This document shows, piece by piece, positions 1-13,600 of a stretch of DNA of 64,000 nt. Origin of the DNA: Strongylocentrotus purpuratus (Eukaryota; Echinodermata; Echinoidea; Camarodonta; Strongylocentrotidae). Position 1 is the stretch's first letter; the number at the start of each line of letters is the position of its first letter. The notes below the pieces were generated by a model that was given only the letters and a program-made list of their open reading frames with translations, was not told the DNA's origin and ran no database searches. Position numbers and translations under genes: made by a program. The DNA lies in contig NW_022145601.1 in assembly GCF_000002235.5 (NCBI RefSeq), positions 28,870,664 to 28,934,663 of the forward strand. The letters are read 5' to 3'.

Positions 1-251
1 AATAGTTCATGATTGAAGGCTTTCAGGCACACAATGTGGTAGCCCTACTGAAAAGACTGTTGATATAAGAGCAGAGTAAATGTGATTTAATAATTATAAC
101 AAATTTCAGCTAAGTCCTACAGTTTGCCCTTGCTTATGAACATGTATTGTTATCAGACTTATTATTTTAAAGATTTATTGGTGTGTCTTTTAAAACTAAT
201 TGAAGATCTATAATTTTTCCATTTTGTTCATGTGATACCAATATTTCACAG
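1..251 (+). other. 3' end of an upstream VWA5B intron
   Basis: This AT-rich stretch ends in a pyrimidine-containing acceptor, TATTTCACAG, immediately before the exon at 252. I see no coding or repeat signal in it. Confidence 0.7.
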
Positions 252-1039
252 ATCCGTGCACCATCGTTGCTTTCTGGGGTCTCAAGCTCCTCACATGCTG
301 TTCGTGTAGATGCAGAACCCTTTGCAGCAAATGCTTCCAATGTTTTTGTGACTTTAGCTGAACCTCACCAGATGGATCGCGATCTCGCCATCACAATCCA
401 CTACCCCAAGCCGCACGTGCCGGTCGTCATCCTGGAACACGGTGACATCAGCCCCACCGCTTACGAACAATTCGTCAAGACTGAAAATGAGTACAAGAAT
501 CCTGGTGAGGTGGGTGAGGACGAGGACAAAACAAGGGCGTTCTTGCAGAAGCGTTTGCTCAAGGATGTCATGCACAACCCCGTCCTGATGCTGAACTACT
601 GCCCGGACTTTGAAAAGCTCACGCAACAGATGCTGACCTATCGCTTTGATGTTCCTGGAGAGTACGTCCTCCTTATTGATCGCAGTGGTAGCATGAGCGG
701 GGAGTACACCGCCAATGCGCGAGAAACACTCATGATGGTGCTTAAGAGCTTGCCTATGAACTGTCGATTCAACATCATCGGCTTCGGCTCGGCCTACAAG
801 CCACTCTTTGAGTCGAGCCGGCCGTACACCCAGGACAATGTTAGTGAGGCAAGTGCCTATCTGAGGTGTATGAGAGCTGATCTAGGTGCCATGGCTAATC
901 TCCTGGTGCCCCTGCAGTGGGTCTACAGACATCCTGTAGTCAGGGGGTGTCCCAGACAGATCTTCATCCTCACAGACGGTGGTGCGAACAATACAGCTGA
1001 GATCTTGGACATGGTACGCAGCAATGTCCCACATACAAG
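252..1039 (+). CDS. VWA5B2: VWA5B exon: post-VIT linker and most of the vWA domain
   Basis: The exon opens in frame right after the CACAG acceptor at 242-251 and ends CACATACAAG before GTAAGA, leaving a two-base split codon. The 262 codons read through the conserved linker ([17 protein letters not shown], then [20 protein letters not shown]) into the first vWA strand with the MIDAS motif DRSGSMSG (bases 678-701), then FNIIGFGS, and the later strand [13 protein letters not shown]. The DxSxS and TDG parts of the metal-ion site are present. The loop that normally carries the MIDAS threonine reads [10 protein letters not shown], with no threonine there. An in-frame TTG at 267 is internal coding, not a start. 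Recognition of the family is firm; metal binding is uncertain. Confidence 0.93.
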
Positions 1040-4000
1040 GTAAGAATCAACCTCTTTTAATACTTCATCTGACTTGTAGATATATCTTCTAGATTTATTA
1101 CTATCAATCCAATTCAATCTAATTAAGGATCATCTCATATTTTTCTTAAATGCTTTTCATCATCATTGAGTTTATGGAAATGTTCGATTTCTATCACTCT
1201 TGCCTCAGAATATCTATTGTCACGTTGAGATATTTCAAATATCTTGTCTCAGTACAGCATTTATTAGCCAAAGAAGTAGTGGTGACAGAGCAACTGAAGG
1301 CCTCTTTATACCTGTTGGTAATTGCATATTTCCGGTACACCAACAGCTGAAAGAATGTATGACATTGTAGGGCGCATTTATAGTACATTTTTTGCCTGGA
1401 ATCAGCATTTTCAAACGTCTTTCTGGCAAAATTGTAAGGAGTTAAAACGCTGATATTGAAAGGCCAAAAAAAGCAGCTATACACAGAGACAAGGTCTTTA
1501 TTTTAAATCGTTAAGAGTCGATATCCTGCAACATCCCGCAAATCACGTTTGTATAGTGGGGTTCGATATGTACATATAGAAATGCTGATTCTGACTGGCA
1601 AGACATGATAAACGTACCCGTAGACATACATGTAAATATCATAAGGGTCAGCTGTAGAACAAAAATGTTACAGAAATTATTGACATACTATGATTTAACA
1701 AACTCAAGGATGATTTGTCATATGATTCAAATCTAATTACAGATCTTTGTTTATCCAACATGTGAAAATTATAGAAACTTATATCAAAATTCAAACAAGT
1801 GCAAATCATTATTGAACAGCAGGCTGAGAAAGCCCTCATAAAACTGTGGCACTTTATTGAAACTAATCACATTTGGTAACATCACAAGAAACATATTTTC
1901 AACATTGTTTCCCTCTGCAAGCCAAATGAGGTGTAAAATACAAAAATTACAAGAAATCACGCATTCAATCTTATCTAAAAATAGAGTAACATTCTTACAG
2001 CTGACTGAGCTAAATGAGGTGGAAAATACAAAAGTTACAATTTAATCAGGCATGAAATCTAAAAATGCAGTGAAACTTCTACCGCTTACTTTAAGCAAAG
2101 AGAAGAAGTGTTGATGTGGATATATATATGTGTGTAAGTATACATGAAGTGCGTATTGTATGTTGAGAGCCTGAATGGCATTAAGTCATATCATGTGACA
2201 TAGGACTAGTGCCCTTCTGCATGGCTCTCAATTAACAGACATACTATGCTCTGGTGAGTGTTATGGAGTGCATTCGGCAAGTCAGGAAGAAGTGGTACGC
2301 TTGTATTCCACTTTGAAGTGTCTCTCTCACTTCTGTATTGGTGTAACAAAACCCCTTCAGACCTGTAAGTTGTTGTTGAGGTTCTTGTTGAGGAGGGAAA
2401 GGATACTTAAAGCTATCCTGCCTGATCTGCTATCAAGGCAAAGTGATGCAGGTAATGACAGCCACTTGTGAATGATACTTTTAACAGACAGGTGTACAAT
2501 CACGTTTTTTTTTAATTTCTCAGTTGATACCCGACCAGTCAATCAAGCTATTTCCTAACTTTCTCCATTTCTCACTTTCATCATTCAAATATCTTTAAGT
2601 GTCTTTTGAAGAAAGAAAAAAAATCCGTCCCACAGTATATAAAAAAGACCGAAAATTTAGTTTGACTTTTTTGAAGACATTTTACTTCTTCATTGCAGTC
2701 CTCCAAAGTAAGAAATGGAAATGGTACAATTTTGTAAACCTCTGTTGCCTCCTAAAATTTAGAATGAATTCAAATCCAAGTTAAATGCTCTCAATGAGAA
2801 TAGATGATCATACATGTATATGATTATTTCATGAGAAAGTGTAATCAAAACAAAACAAAGCTTGACAAAATATCTTGTTGAGAAATCAGATAAAATGTCT
2901 ATACCTTTTCGCTTATTCTTCAAAGTAAGCGGATAGAAATGCCACTCTGAAGCAAGGTGCAGAGGAATATTGCTTGGTACATTGATGCCAGTTACCTGAT
3001 CACTGTATGTTTTTTGTTTTTTTAATCTGCTTGTCGAATCTGATGGAGAATTTTGATAAGCCATGAAAGTAAGCAAGCTGTCATCATATTAAACTCAGTG
3101 GACTCCATGTTTTTGAAGATGTTTACTGTGAAACATTGAGATGTCTGTTATGGCAAAGTGCCACCAGTTGGAATCTACTTGGTTTTTGGCAAAGTGGTTA
3201 GGATTTGAATATATAAAAGAAGGAATTTATATTGATGACAGCAAGTCGATGGGAACATTATTCAACTTAAATTGTAAGTCTACATCAGGGATTACCGAAA
3301 CGTCTTGCTGAATTTATTGAAGACCAAGATATCTCAAAATGTAGCCTGTTGGAAAGGCATGTGAAAAGGAAATGATGTCATCTTCAATAATAGGTTTTAA
3401 TCCTTTTAGAGCATGTCGGATTTTGAGATGCAGTATTTCATGTATATACAGAACAAAATATTGTACAATTAAGCTGATGTTTTTTGATGACTTGCAATCC
3501 AAAGCCATGCAGTTTAGGCTTTGAGTGATTTGGACAGTCGCAGACCATGGTTGATAGCAGCTAACTGCCCATTTCCTGTATAGCCTGCAGCCATTGCCAG
3601 TAATGAATGGCCTACTAAATGCCATCAAGGAACCTCAAGTATCTCAATTTAGAGATCAATGCTCCCCTATTATACCCGATACCAGCTCGAGCTTTTCTTT
3701 CTACATATTTCCTTTTTTCCCTCCGGATGTCTGTCTGTCTGTCTGTCTGTCCCTTTCTCTCTCTCTCTCTCTCTTTCTCTCTGTCTGTCTGTCTGTCTCT
3801 GTCTCTCTCTCACTTCTCTTTCTATCTCTCTATCCCCCTCCCCCTCTCTCTCTTTCTCTGTCTGTCTCTCCTTTCTCTCCCTCTCTCTTCCCTCTCTGTG
3901 CTTGTAGATCATTCACTATTCACTTATAATGCATAAATGAAAGAAAGATTACTTTCATAAATATTTTGATGCATGAGTTTGCCCTTAGGGGATATCAACT

Positions 4001-6337
4001 TATTCTATTCTGCTTTCATTAATTTTGAACCAGTTTAAATCGGAGTTGCAAATCTCTCTCTCCCTCCCACTGTCTGTCTCTAACTTCTCTCTCTTTCCCC
4101 CTCTCCCTCTCGCTCTTCCCTCTCTGTGCTTGTAGATCATTCATTATTCACTTATAATGCATAAATGAAAGAAAGATTAGAGTGCATCTCTCTCTCTCTC
4201 TCTCTCTTGATTTCTCTCACTCTCTCTCTCTTGATTTCCCCCTCCTTTCACCAATCTGCTTCTTACCCCGTCTTCTCTGTCTTTCTCGTTTTCTCTTTTC
4301 TTTCTGTATCTATTCTTACAATTTTTTCTTCTTGTACATTCCGTCTTCTTGTTATAAACTTAATTGAAGATGATACATGCTATATCCAAGCATTATATTG
4401 ATGCTTTTCAAAATTGATTTCTAATAAAAATATTCCTTTTTGTATAGGGCATATCACATATGATATAACGTCCCCTTGTGCTTCCAAAGAGATGTAGAAT
4501 TCATTACCCCGGCTATAGCCCAGCACAGAGCGTTTCAAGGAATAATCCTACCAGGTATCCATTAACCTGGGATAGGAGGAGTGTGGCAAATGTAGATTAG
4601 TGTATATTACCAAAGGACGTTAGTGCTGTGGCAGGGATTTGAACCCTGTACCTTATGGTTCACAGTCCAGAGACTCATCCACTAACCACACAACCTCCTA
4701 TTTTCAAAGAGCATGTTGTTATATAGGCCTCTCCCATGTAATCATCCATGGTGACATGAACTGCTTTAATGTCATTGTCAAAAGATCACATGCAGCAATG
4801 CATGCAAATTGAGAAACAGTTGACATTCAACAAGTTTAAGGGAAATATTTCCCTTTTGAAACCTGAGAGGGTTATGTAGATTTTCTGTTCAGCTGGAGAG
4901 TGCACATGAATAGGTTTAACATACAGTAGTACTAGTGAAAAGGTATAGTACCAGGTATACCATAGGGGCATACATTTATCATACTATCAAATATTTTCTT
5001 AAAGAAAGATGGGGATTGTCATATCAATATAAAAGGCAACATACTAAAGAACATGTTGTTCTTTGATAACAAAGTATTTCCAACATCCTCTGCCATGTTT
5101 TCTGAAGTCTGTGGATTATAAGTTTTGCACTCTAAAAATTAAGGTAAACACAACTTACGTGAGTTGATGTAATGGCATTAAATTTAAGGCCCCCCAAAAA
5201 GAACAAACTTCTTGACAAACCTCCTTAAAATTTCCCCTATACGCCTTTAACCATTTCATTGTCTGTTGAATTTGATGGATTATTGTATGTCAATACTGTA
5301 TTCTTTCTTGAAGTCAGAAGAGCAAGGAAGCAATAACTTGTTCATGAAAGTATAAACTGAAAACATCCAAGTGCCCAGGAAACTCTCACTCCAATAAACC
5401 CTGAAGTCTTTTGAACCCAACGTTTACTGTGTCTGCCCATACCGGTAGAAAATTTGCTCACCTATTTGTTTGATGTACATGCTGCCACAAGTTAACCAGC
5501 AGAAGTTGGCCATGTACGGGTTAAGCGACTTCCTTCTGGCTCCCCTCCACAATGCAATAATGCCAAAAGATATCACGGTTGACATTTCTGATTTTTGCAT
5601 TAGTTCGCGGTAAAGGACATTAGATTTCACATGTCAATCTTGTGTTCCCGCAACCGAAAAGTTAAATGTTTGTTTTTCTTTTGCTCTTAATATCTCTATT
5701 ATGAAGTCTCCATGTACCACAGGAAATTTGCTTCCAGGGTTTGATTTGAGCTCTTGTTTGTGGTGGGAAGTCGTCCAATAAATTAAAGTGGATGTCACTC
5801 TAAAAAAAAATGCCAATCCACTACATTTAGGTATTAAAGATACTAGTAGAAAAGAATCAATTGAAAGGTGGGTATCTTCTTACTTTATCTCCTCCTTCAT
5901 CTCTTCTCTTCCTATTTTTAAAACCTTTTTCTTTTCTTTCATTTCTCATCCTTCTATTTTCCACTTGATTTTTTGTCTGTCTTCATTGCTAGCCATTCCT
6001 GTCTTTCTCTCAGCATTTCTCTTTTAAATTAGGTCTTCACTAGATCCGACTCATATTTCATGTATTCTACCCTTTCTTCATATCTCCATGTTCCTCCTTC
6101 TTATCCCCCTCTCTCTCTCTCTCTTCCTCTTTCTCTCTCTCTCCCTCTCCTTCTCTGCTAAATATTTTGTCTCTTTTACCTTAGTTTTATGTAACTGTCT
6201 AAGCTAGTCCCTCTCTTTATTTCCAAAGCTATTTTAGGGTAATTATCATATCTCCCCCTCTCTGATCTCCATCCTCCCTCTCTTTCTCACTATCTCTTTC
6301 TCTCTCTCTTCTTTCTTTTCTTCATTCTTTCCATTGC

Positions 6338-6373
<36 letters not shown>

Positions 6374-7059
6374 CCATAATGATGACATTTGAAATACTAA
6401 TCTTACTCTTACATCAGACATGTCATGGACATTTCTTTATTGCTGTTTGATGCAAATCTTCACCAACTTGCTCAAGAACTGGCCTAAGGACTGCCATTAT
6501 TAATGCCTTGTCGGTTACAATAGCCTACAGAGTACATATGTTTATTGGATGAAGAAAATTGTATGTATAAAGCACTTCCTTCTTAATTTCTGACAATATC
6601 GGAAAATCATCAAAATGCACATATTTATTTAGTTTGATGGAAGTTCACACAAACTACTTTCTAGAACGGTCAAAATGACTACCATTGTTAACACCTGATC
6701 AGTTACAAAGGAATTAAATATATTTATTGCATGTCATATCAGCGACATGAACTCTTTAACTGTTTTATATCTAACATTTCCGATGATAGCTGAACCATGA
6801 ACTAAGCAAGAAGGTTCTCATACTGCTGCTGCATACACCATTTCATGCAATTTGATGAAAATTAGAGGCAGATACTTTTTCATTGCTTATATATTTTTTC
6901 CTTTTTCTTCTCTATCTCTGGTTTACAGCTGGTCAATACAACCCAAATATCCCCATCAAACTGCCATGTAGAACTTATACACAGAGCTACTTATCTCCAT
7001 CTTTTAATCCCTTGTAGACTTCTTGTGCTCATGTCCTAATCTATCTTTACCCCCCTTCC

Positions 7060-7094
<35 letters not shown>

Positions 7095-7107
7095 GCTCTC
7101 TCCTTCG

Positions 7108-7139
<32 letters not shown>

Positions 7140-10100
7140 TTCTCTCTCTCTCTCTTTCTCTCTCTTGCTCTCTCCCTCTCTCTCTCTGGCTTACTACCTG
7201 TTTGAAGGAGTTCATTATATTTCAATTGCCATTCCATTGACATTTACACAAACTTGCTCTAGAATAGTCCCCAGGCAGCATTGGATGAAGGTAGAAAGTC
7301 AGAATTCATTTCCCGTCTCATACTTCTGACAATGTCTGAAACTTGAAGAAGCAAAAATATCATCAAAACGCGTGCATCAGTTATTGCTATTTGATAGAAA
7401 TTTAACATATTTGCCTTGTGCAACACATTTCAGGTCTTCCTTTGCTCAATGACATGATTGTTTGTCCATATGTTTGATCTCATTTCTATTTTTGTATTAT
7501 ATATGCATGATTTATTGAATAAAGAACAGATTTATATTTTTTGTGTTTATTATTAGTTTTAGTTGGTAATCTTAAGTCAGACAATGGTGCGCTTAGAAAC
7601 ACCCGTATTAAGCGCCTAATGTTATGTATTATTATTATTATTAACACCAGTAAAGATTAACCTTCCACTGGAAACAATTAAATATGCTTGAAACCTTTTT
7701 GGTATGTCTATCTGATAAGTACTATTTGTGGCACAGGGAGATTGTGACATTAAAAGAGTTCAAGGTAAAGACTAGTTATGGTCATGCGATTGCATTGTGA
7801 AAGAAACGTTGTGGAATCGATCAGAAAAGGTTGATCATCTAGCAAGTGTTGGTGTGTACTGCAAGGTTCTGGAATCATCAAAATGATAAGAAATTTGGCC
7901 CACTTGGTAAAGTTACAAGCACTGTACACAGAAAGATGTGTATGGGACTACGCGACACATGCGTGACATGTGTGTGATATTTATCAGGTCCAAATAGATA
8001 TAATAATTTACCAAATAAATCAATAAGTAGGCGGTAATTCTCAGCAAAATTTGTATCATCACGTATTATTCAAAACATATTCTTTCCCATGATTGGTAAT
8101 AAGCTTCCATTTCATTTTTTGAGGGGGCGTTTCCAAAAACTGGTCTATACCTTTAAACTAACATCAGTTGTCCAAATAGTAACTGCCCTTCTAGTTCTCA
8201 GTAGACTCATTTGGTATTTTTTATGTGTATAGAATTCTGGAACTGTAGACCTTGCATACTTTTTACCCCAAACCTCTTCGAGATTGTAAAGATGCTTTTT
8301 ATTGCTTCTAAATAGGGCATATATATCCAATCATTCCAGTGATGTAATATTTATTTAGTTTTTTATCCAGGTAATCATCAGTGGCATTTGAAAAGGAAAA
8401 AAAGCAAGAACATAAAAGATTAAATAATGAAGTTGTATCAAATTGGCAATTATGTCAAGATAGCAGTTCTGGTTTCGATCAGAGTTAATCATACAAGGCT
8501 TCATGCAATATCCCATCCCGACGTCTTGAATTTAAGAAGAATTTTTTTCACCAGAAGAGACAAAATGTTATTGCTATCAACAAACTTGAATGCCAGCTAT
8601 CATCATTGTTGTCGGTATCACACAGCAAGCAATTTCAGGCAATTTTACATCTGACTTAGATTTTATGCAATTGTCCCTGGTGAGTAGGATAGGAGAAGCA
8701 GAATAGAGAGAGACAGAGAGAGAGGGAGAGAAAGTGGGAGATAAAGATCATGAAAGAAAGAGGGTGCAATAAAAATTGAGAGAGAAAGAGAGAGGAGAAA
8801 ATAGAAAGACAGGGAGGGAGGAAGAGAAAGATAGAGCAAGCAAACTAGAAATATGTGAATCGAAATGGAAACCAAGAGAAATATGGGGAAATATAATATG
8901 AAAGAGAGAGAGAGATAGGGAGATGGAGAAAGAGAGAGACTGAGGGAGAGATGAAAGGCAGAGAGGTACAAAAAGAGAAAGAAAGATGGAGAAGGAGAGA
9001 GATAAAGAAAAAGATGCTGTTTGGAGAAGGGGAAAGAGAGAGAGTTGGAGAGGGTTGGATAGGGAAGAAAGGAGTGAGGTAGTGACAGATGGAGATAGAG
9101 AATGAGTGTAGACAATTCTTGTACAGTCTGAACCATTCAAGCTGTAGACTAGCTTAACTAGAACATGCAAGCATGCACTGTAGCTGCTCCATTTTGGGGG
9201 AAGCATTTTGTAGGCTTCAATCAAGATTCAAGACACAATACATTTTGTCATAAGTATCAAAATGAGAGTCTGTTCTTCCAGACTAATGGAACTGAGTAAG
9301 ATGATGGGGGTACCCGTGGGCTGGAGGGGCGGCGGTCTTGAGGGAATCCAGGCAATTATGACATCCATGGAGTGGAATATTTGATTTTGATTTTGAGCCT
9401 GCTTGAGGAAGGACGTTATAAAAGATGTGAAAGTATCCTCAAGTGCTGTATAGTCTTGGGGATTGGATTGTAACGCCAGTGTCAGGTTCCCCTCCAGATA
9501 GCGTAACTCTACGATCAGAAGAGATTCACACGCTCTATTAAGTGGCTGTACTGCCCATGAAATGTAAATCAGTTCTTAAATGGTAAGAAAAAAAATTGAG
9601 CTGCATATCAACAATTCGTCCCTATTTTCACGAAGTGACGGTAGTGAGGAAAATCATAACGCAAAGTGAATGCAATTTTTTTCACTACCATCACTTCGTG
9701 AAAACAGCGACGAATTGTGGAGCTGGAAGAAAAGTCTGGGCATTAAATCATTGTATCATTCTATGTTAATTTTAATGACTACATAATACATAATACAATC
9801 AACATTGGTATAATGATCGAGACCTGTCTTGGGTCTGTCTCAAGTTTTCGATGTCTTTGATAATGCTCTTGATCCTGGGATCTAATGCTAAATAATATTC
9901 TGTTTGGAATCAGAAGGCATTAACTCACATACTTTAACACAGATTCAATACCATCCTGGCTCTGACAAGATGATTAATGAAAGTTTTCCTCCTGGGACCT
10001 GTTTCACAAAGCCTTTTTTCAATGACAAATGACAAATATCAGTGACAAATCTGCTGATAACCAATCAGAAGCAAGGATTTCAGTAGCTTATAACAAAAAC

Positions 10101-10645
10101 TGTCATATGTCACTGATGACAAGTTTTGTGAACCCCCCCCCCCCTGGTCTTTATCTCAGGATTCCATGTCTTCACTTTAGCACTGATAGTCTGAAAGTAA
10201 ATATGTTCTATTTTCTTTTAACCCTTGCCTATGTTAACCGGGTTGTACCTGTTTTTATATCTATAGGAATAAAAGAATTCAGTAGTAAGTGGATGTAAAT
10301 CAAAATCATTTCATCTTTGATTCAGGGAATGTAATTATATCACTGCCTGACTGGATTTAGTCTCTGGTGGCTGACTAATAATATCAATAATAGAATGATA
10401 AAGCAACGTCATAAAATGTCACTTATCCATGGACACAAGACGCCTACATGTTTGTTTGCTTATTTAATATAATCTTCATATTACGCTGCCGGACATCCAA
10501 AATTGGCAATCACGTACCGGACAAGTGGGACTTCTATGTCAACAGGTTTTGTCAATGCCCTTGCTTGCTTGTAAAACTGGGGCAAATTTGTCAATTTCTC
10601 TCTCTGTGCACTGTCTTGAATGCATGAATCTACCTGCAATGAGTG

Positions 10646-10683
<38 letters not shown>

Positions 10684-13600
10684 TCAGCAGGCCAATAGAT
10701 GGGGAAAATATAAGTATTTAAACATAAAATGTTTAAATGAGATCCAGTTTTGTTTTTCTTTTTTTTTCCTTGTTTTTTCTAGACCTTGAAATTTTGATAA
10801 AGGGGTCCGATATTTTTGTCTATTTTAATAAGAACAAATTGTATTTACACTTCTGTACAAGAAACCTTTTATTTATACGTTATCAATTCAATTCAAATTC
10901 AGTTTTATTAAAAATATACCAAATAAAAAATCCAAAGACTAACAATACTTAGTTCACATTGTATCAAATAAAAATGCATAAAAAACCATAGATTTAAACA
11001 GTAGATCTATGTACAGTTTCATCCTATTAGACATATGATTCATATAATTGTGCACTGTTAATGCTGTAAAATTAATATTAACATGTTGTTTTGGCTTCTA
11101 CCAACCTTAAGATTTAGTAGGCAAACTTTCTTGTAATCTTGTTTTCCCAACTGTAACATTTATAGAAAAACAATTTACACATACACTATCAAAGTTGAAT
11201 TCTCCCTTTAACTCTTTATGCGCCACTTAAAAAAAACCCCTGTGCCACATTCTTTTAGGGTCACACATTTCGAGGGAATCTTTATTGACTCTGCTGAATC
11301 AAGAGGCTATAACTCTTCACTGGATGATCATGATGAAAAATATTGTGCAGCAAAGTTGTAGACCGGAAAACGTGCTTTTCGATGAACCGTCATTTGTTAT
11401 ATTTTGAATTATCATTTTTATAATAATCATAATTATATAATGTTTAATTTTTCTTATTTACGGCAGTTTTTTATCCCTCTAGAATTTCTTATTTAGCAAT
11501 GATAAGACATCTTCAAATCGAATCTATTAGAAAGGTGGACTTCTTACCTTTCTTTACATACCTTGCTCAAGTATTCTAACAATTCAGAAGGTTAGTATTT
11601 AGGTTGTTGAAGAAAAGAAGTTCAATAGGGAGAGACTTGAAAGTACCCCGCTCAGCCACCCTTGACAATGGGCTAATCTGCCCATTGAAATCCCTATTAC
11701 CCCAGGTTATTGTCAATGTCCGGTTTAGCGGGGCATGAAAAGGGACGTCGTGGGGATGTTTTTCTTTGTTGTGCCATGATAAGTCAATAAGAAATAAGAG
11801 AATGTTATTGATTTTGCCCACTGGTATGAGCATGTAAAAATGGTATAGGCATAATATATTATATGTGATATACATGACATAATCAGCATCTTATTGAAAT
11901 GTCTCATTATGAATGTTCACCGCATCTGTTCTCTCACCTTCTTTACCCCTCAATAAAATTGATTTCAAGTACATTTATCACAGCCATAGATATACAAAGA
12001 AAGAATGAATCAATCTTAAAATATAAACTATATTGCATTGTTTTCCATTTACTTTATTGTGAGAGAGCTTATTATCAGAAATGATTGACGAGTGGAGTAT
12101 GCAATGAATAAAATATGGAGAACGGACGTGAGAGACATTATGAGAGAGAAATAGTGATATGAAATGAAAGGACTTTACTGTGAATAAAGATTATAAGAGA
12201 AAGAGATAAAGATGACGGCAAGACAGGATACATATTGATACGAAAATAACAATAATAATGAGATAGAGATGACGGAAAGAAAGAGAGTAAACACTGATAG
12301 CATAAGAATGAATAAAGATAATAAGAGAAAGATATAGAGATGACGGCAAGACATAGGGTACATATAGATAGGAAAATGATAATAATAATAAGATAGAGAT
12401 GACGGAAAGAAAGAGAGTAAACACTGATAGCATAAGAATGAATAAAGATAATAAGAGAAAGATATAGAGATGACGGCAAGACATAGGGTACATATAGATA
12501 GGAAAATGATAATAATAAAAAGATAGAGATGACGGAAAGAAAGAGAGTAAACACTGATAGCACAAGAATGAATAAAGATAATAAGAGAAATATATAGAGA
12601 TGACGGCAAGACATAGGATACATATTGATAGGAAAATAATAATAATAATAAGATAGAGATGACGGCAAGAAAGAGAGTAAACACTGATAGCATAAGAATG
12701 AATAAAGATAATAAGAGAAAGATATACAGATGACGGCAAGACATAGGGTACATATAGATAGGAAAATGATAATAATAATAAGATAGAGATGACGGCAAGA
12801 AAGAGAGTAAACACTGATAGCATAAGAATGAATAAAGATAATAAGAGAAAGATATAGAGATGACGGCAAGACATAGGGTACATAATTATAGATAGGAAAA
12901 TGATAATAATAATAAGATAGAGATGACGGAAAGAAAGAGAGTAAACACTGATAGCATAAGAATGAATAAAGATAATAAGAGAAAGATATAGAGATGACGG
13001 CAAGACATAGGGTACATATAGATAGGAAAATGATAATAATAATGAGATAGAGATGACGGCAAGAAAGAGAGTATTACACTCATAGCATAATAATGAATAA
13101 AGATAATAAGAAAAAGATATACAGATGACGGCAAGACATAGGGTACATATAGATAGGAAAATGATAATAATAATAAGATAGAGATGACGGAAAGAAAGAG
13201 AGTAAACACTGATAGCATAAGAATGAATAAAGATAATAAAAGAAAGATATAAAGATGACGGCAAGACAGGATACATCTTTCTTTCATTAGTTTTATTCAT
13301 TCTTATTCTATCACTGTCTACTCTCTTTCTTGCTGTCATCTCTAGCTCTTTCATTAATTTTTATTCATTCTTATTCTATCAGTCTACTCTCTTTCTTGCT
13401 GTCATCTCTATCTCTTTCTTTCATTATTTTTATTCATTCTTATTCTATCACTGTCTACTCTCTTTCTTGCTGTCATCTCTATCTCCTTCTTTCATTTTTT
13501 TTATTCATTCTTATTCTATCAGTCTACTCTCTTTCTTGCTGTCATCTCTAGCTCTTTCATTAATTTTTATTCATTCTTATTCTATCAGTCTACTCTCAGG

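Noticed and set aside
4640-4701. tRNA-like A and B boxes (also at 27140-27206, 27500-27570 and 60190-60281)
   Set aside because: Cloverleaf pairing and anticodon loops are not convincing, and the same head recurs with a common SINE body, so these are SINE heads and not tRNA genes.
3594-9224. Ser/Leu-rich and Arg/Glu-rich frames over CT and GA tracts
   Set aside because: Microsatellite translations without homology or start context.
12191-13354. Long minus-strand frame (387 codons) and overlapping 243- and 207-codon frames
   Set aside because: They translate the 130-bp tandem array in three registers. There is no start context, no domain, and the openness follows from repeat composition. Kept only as an observation on the array.
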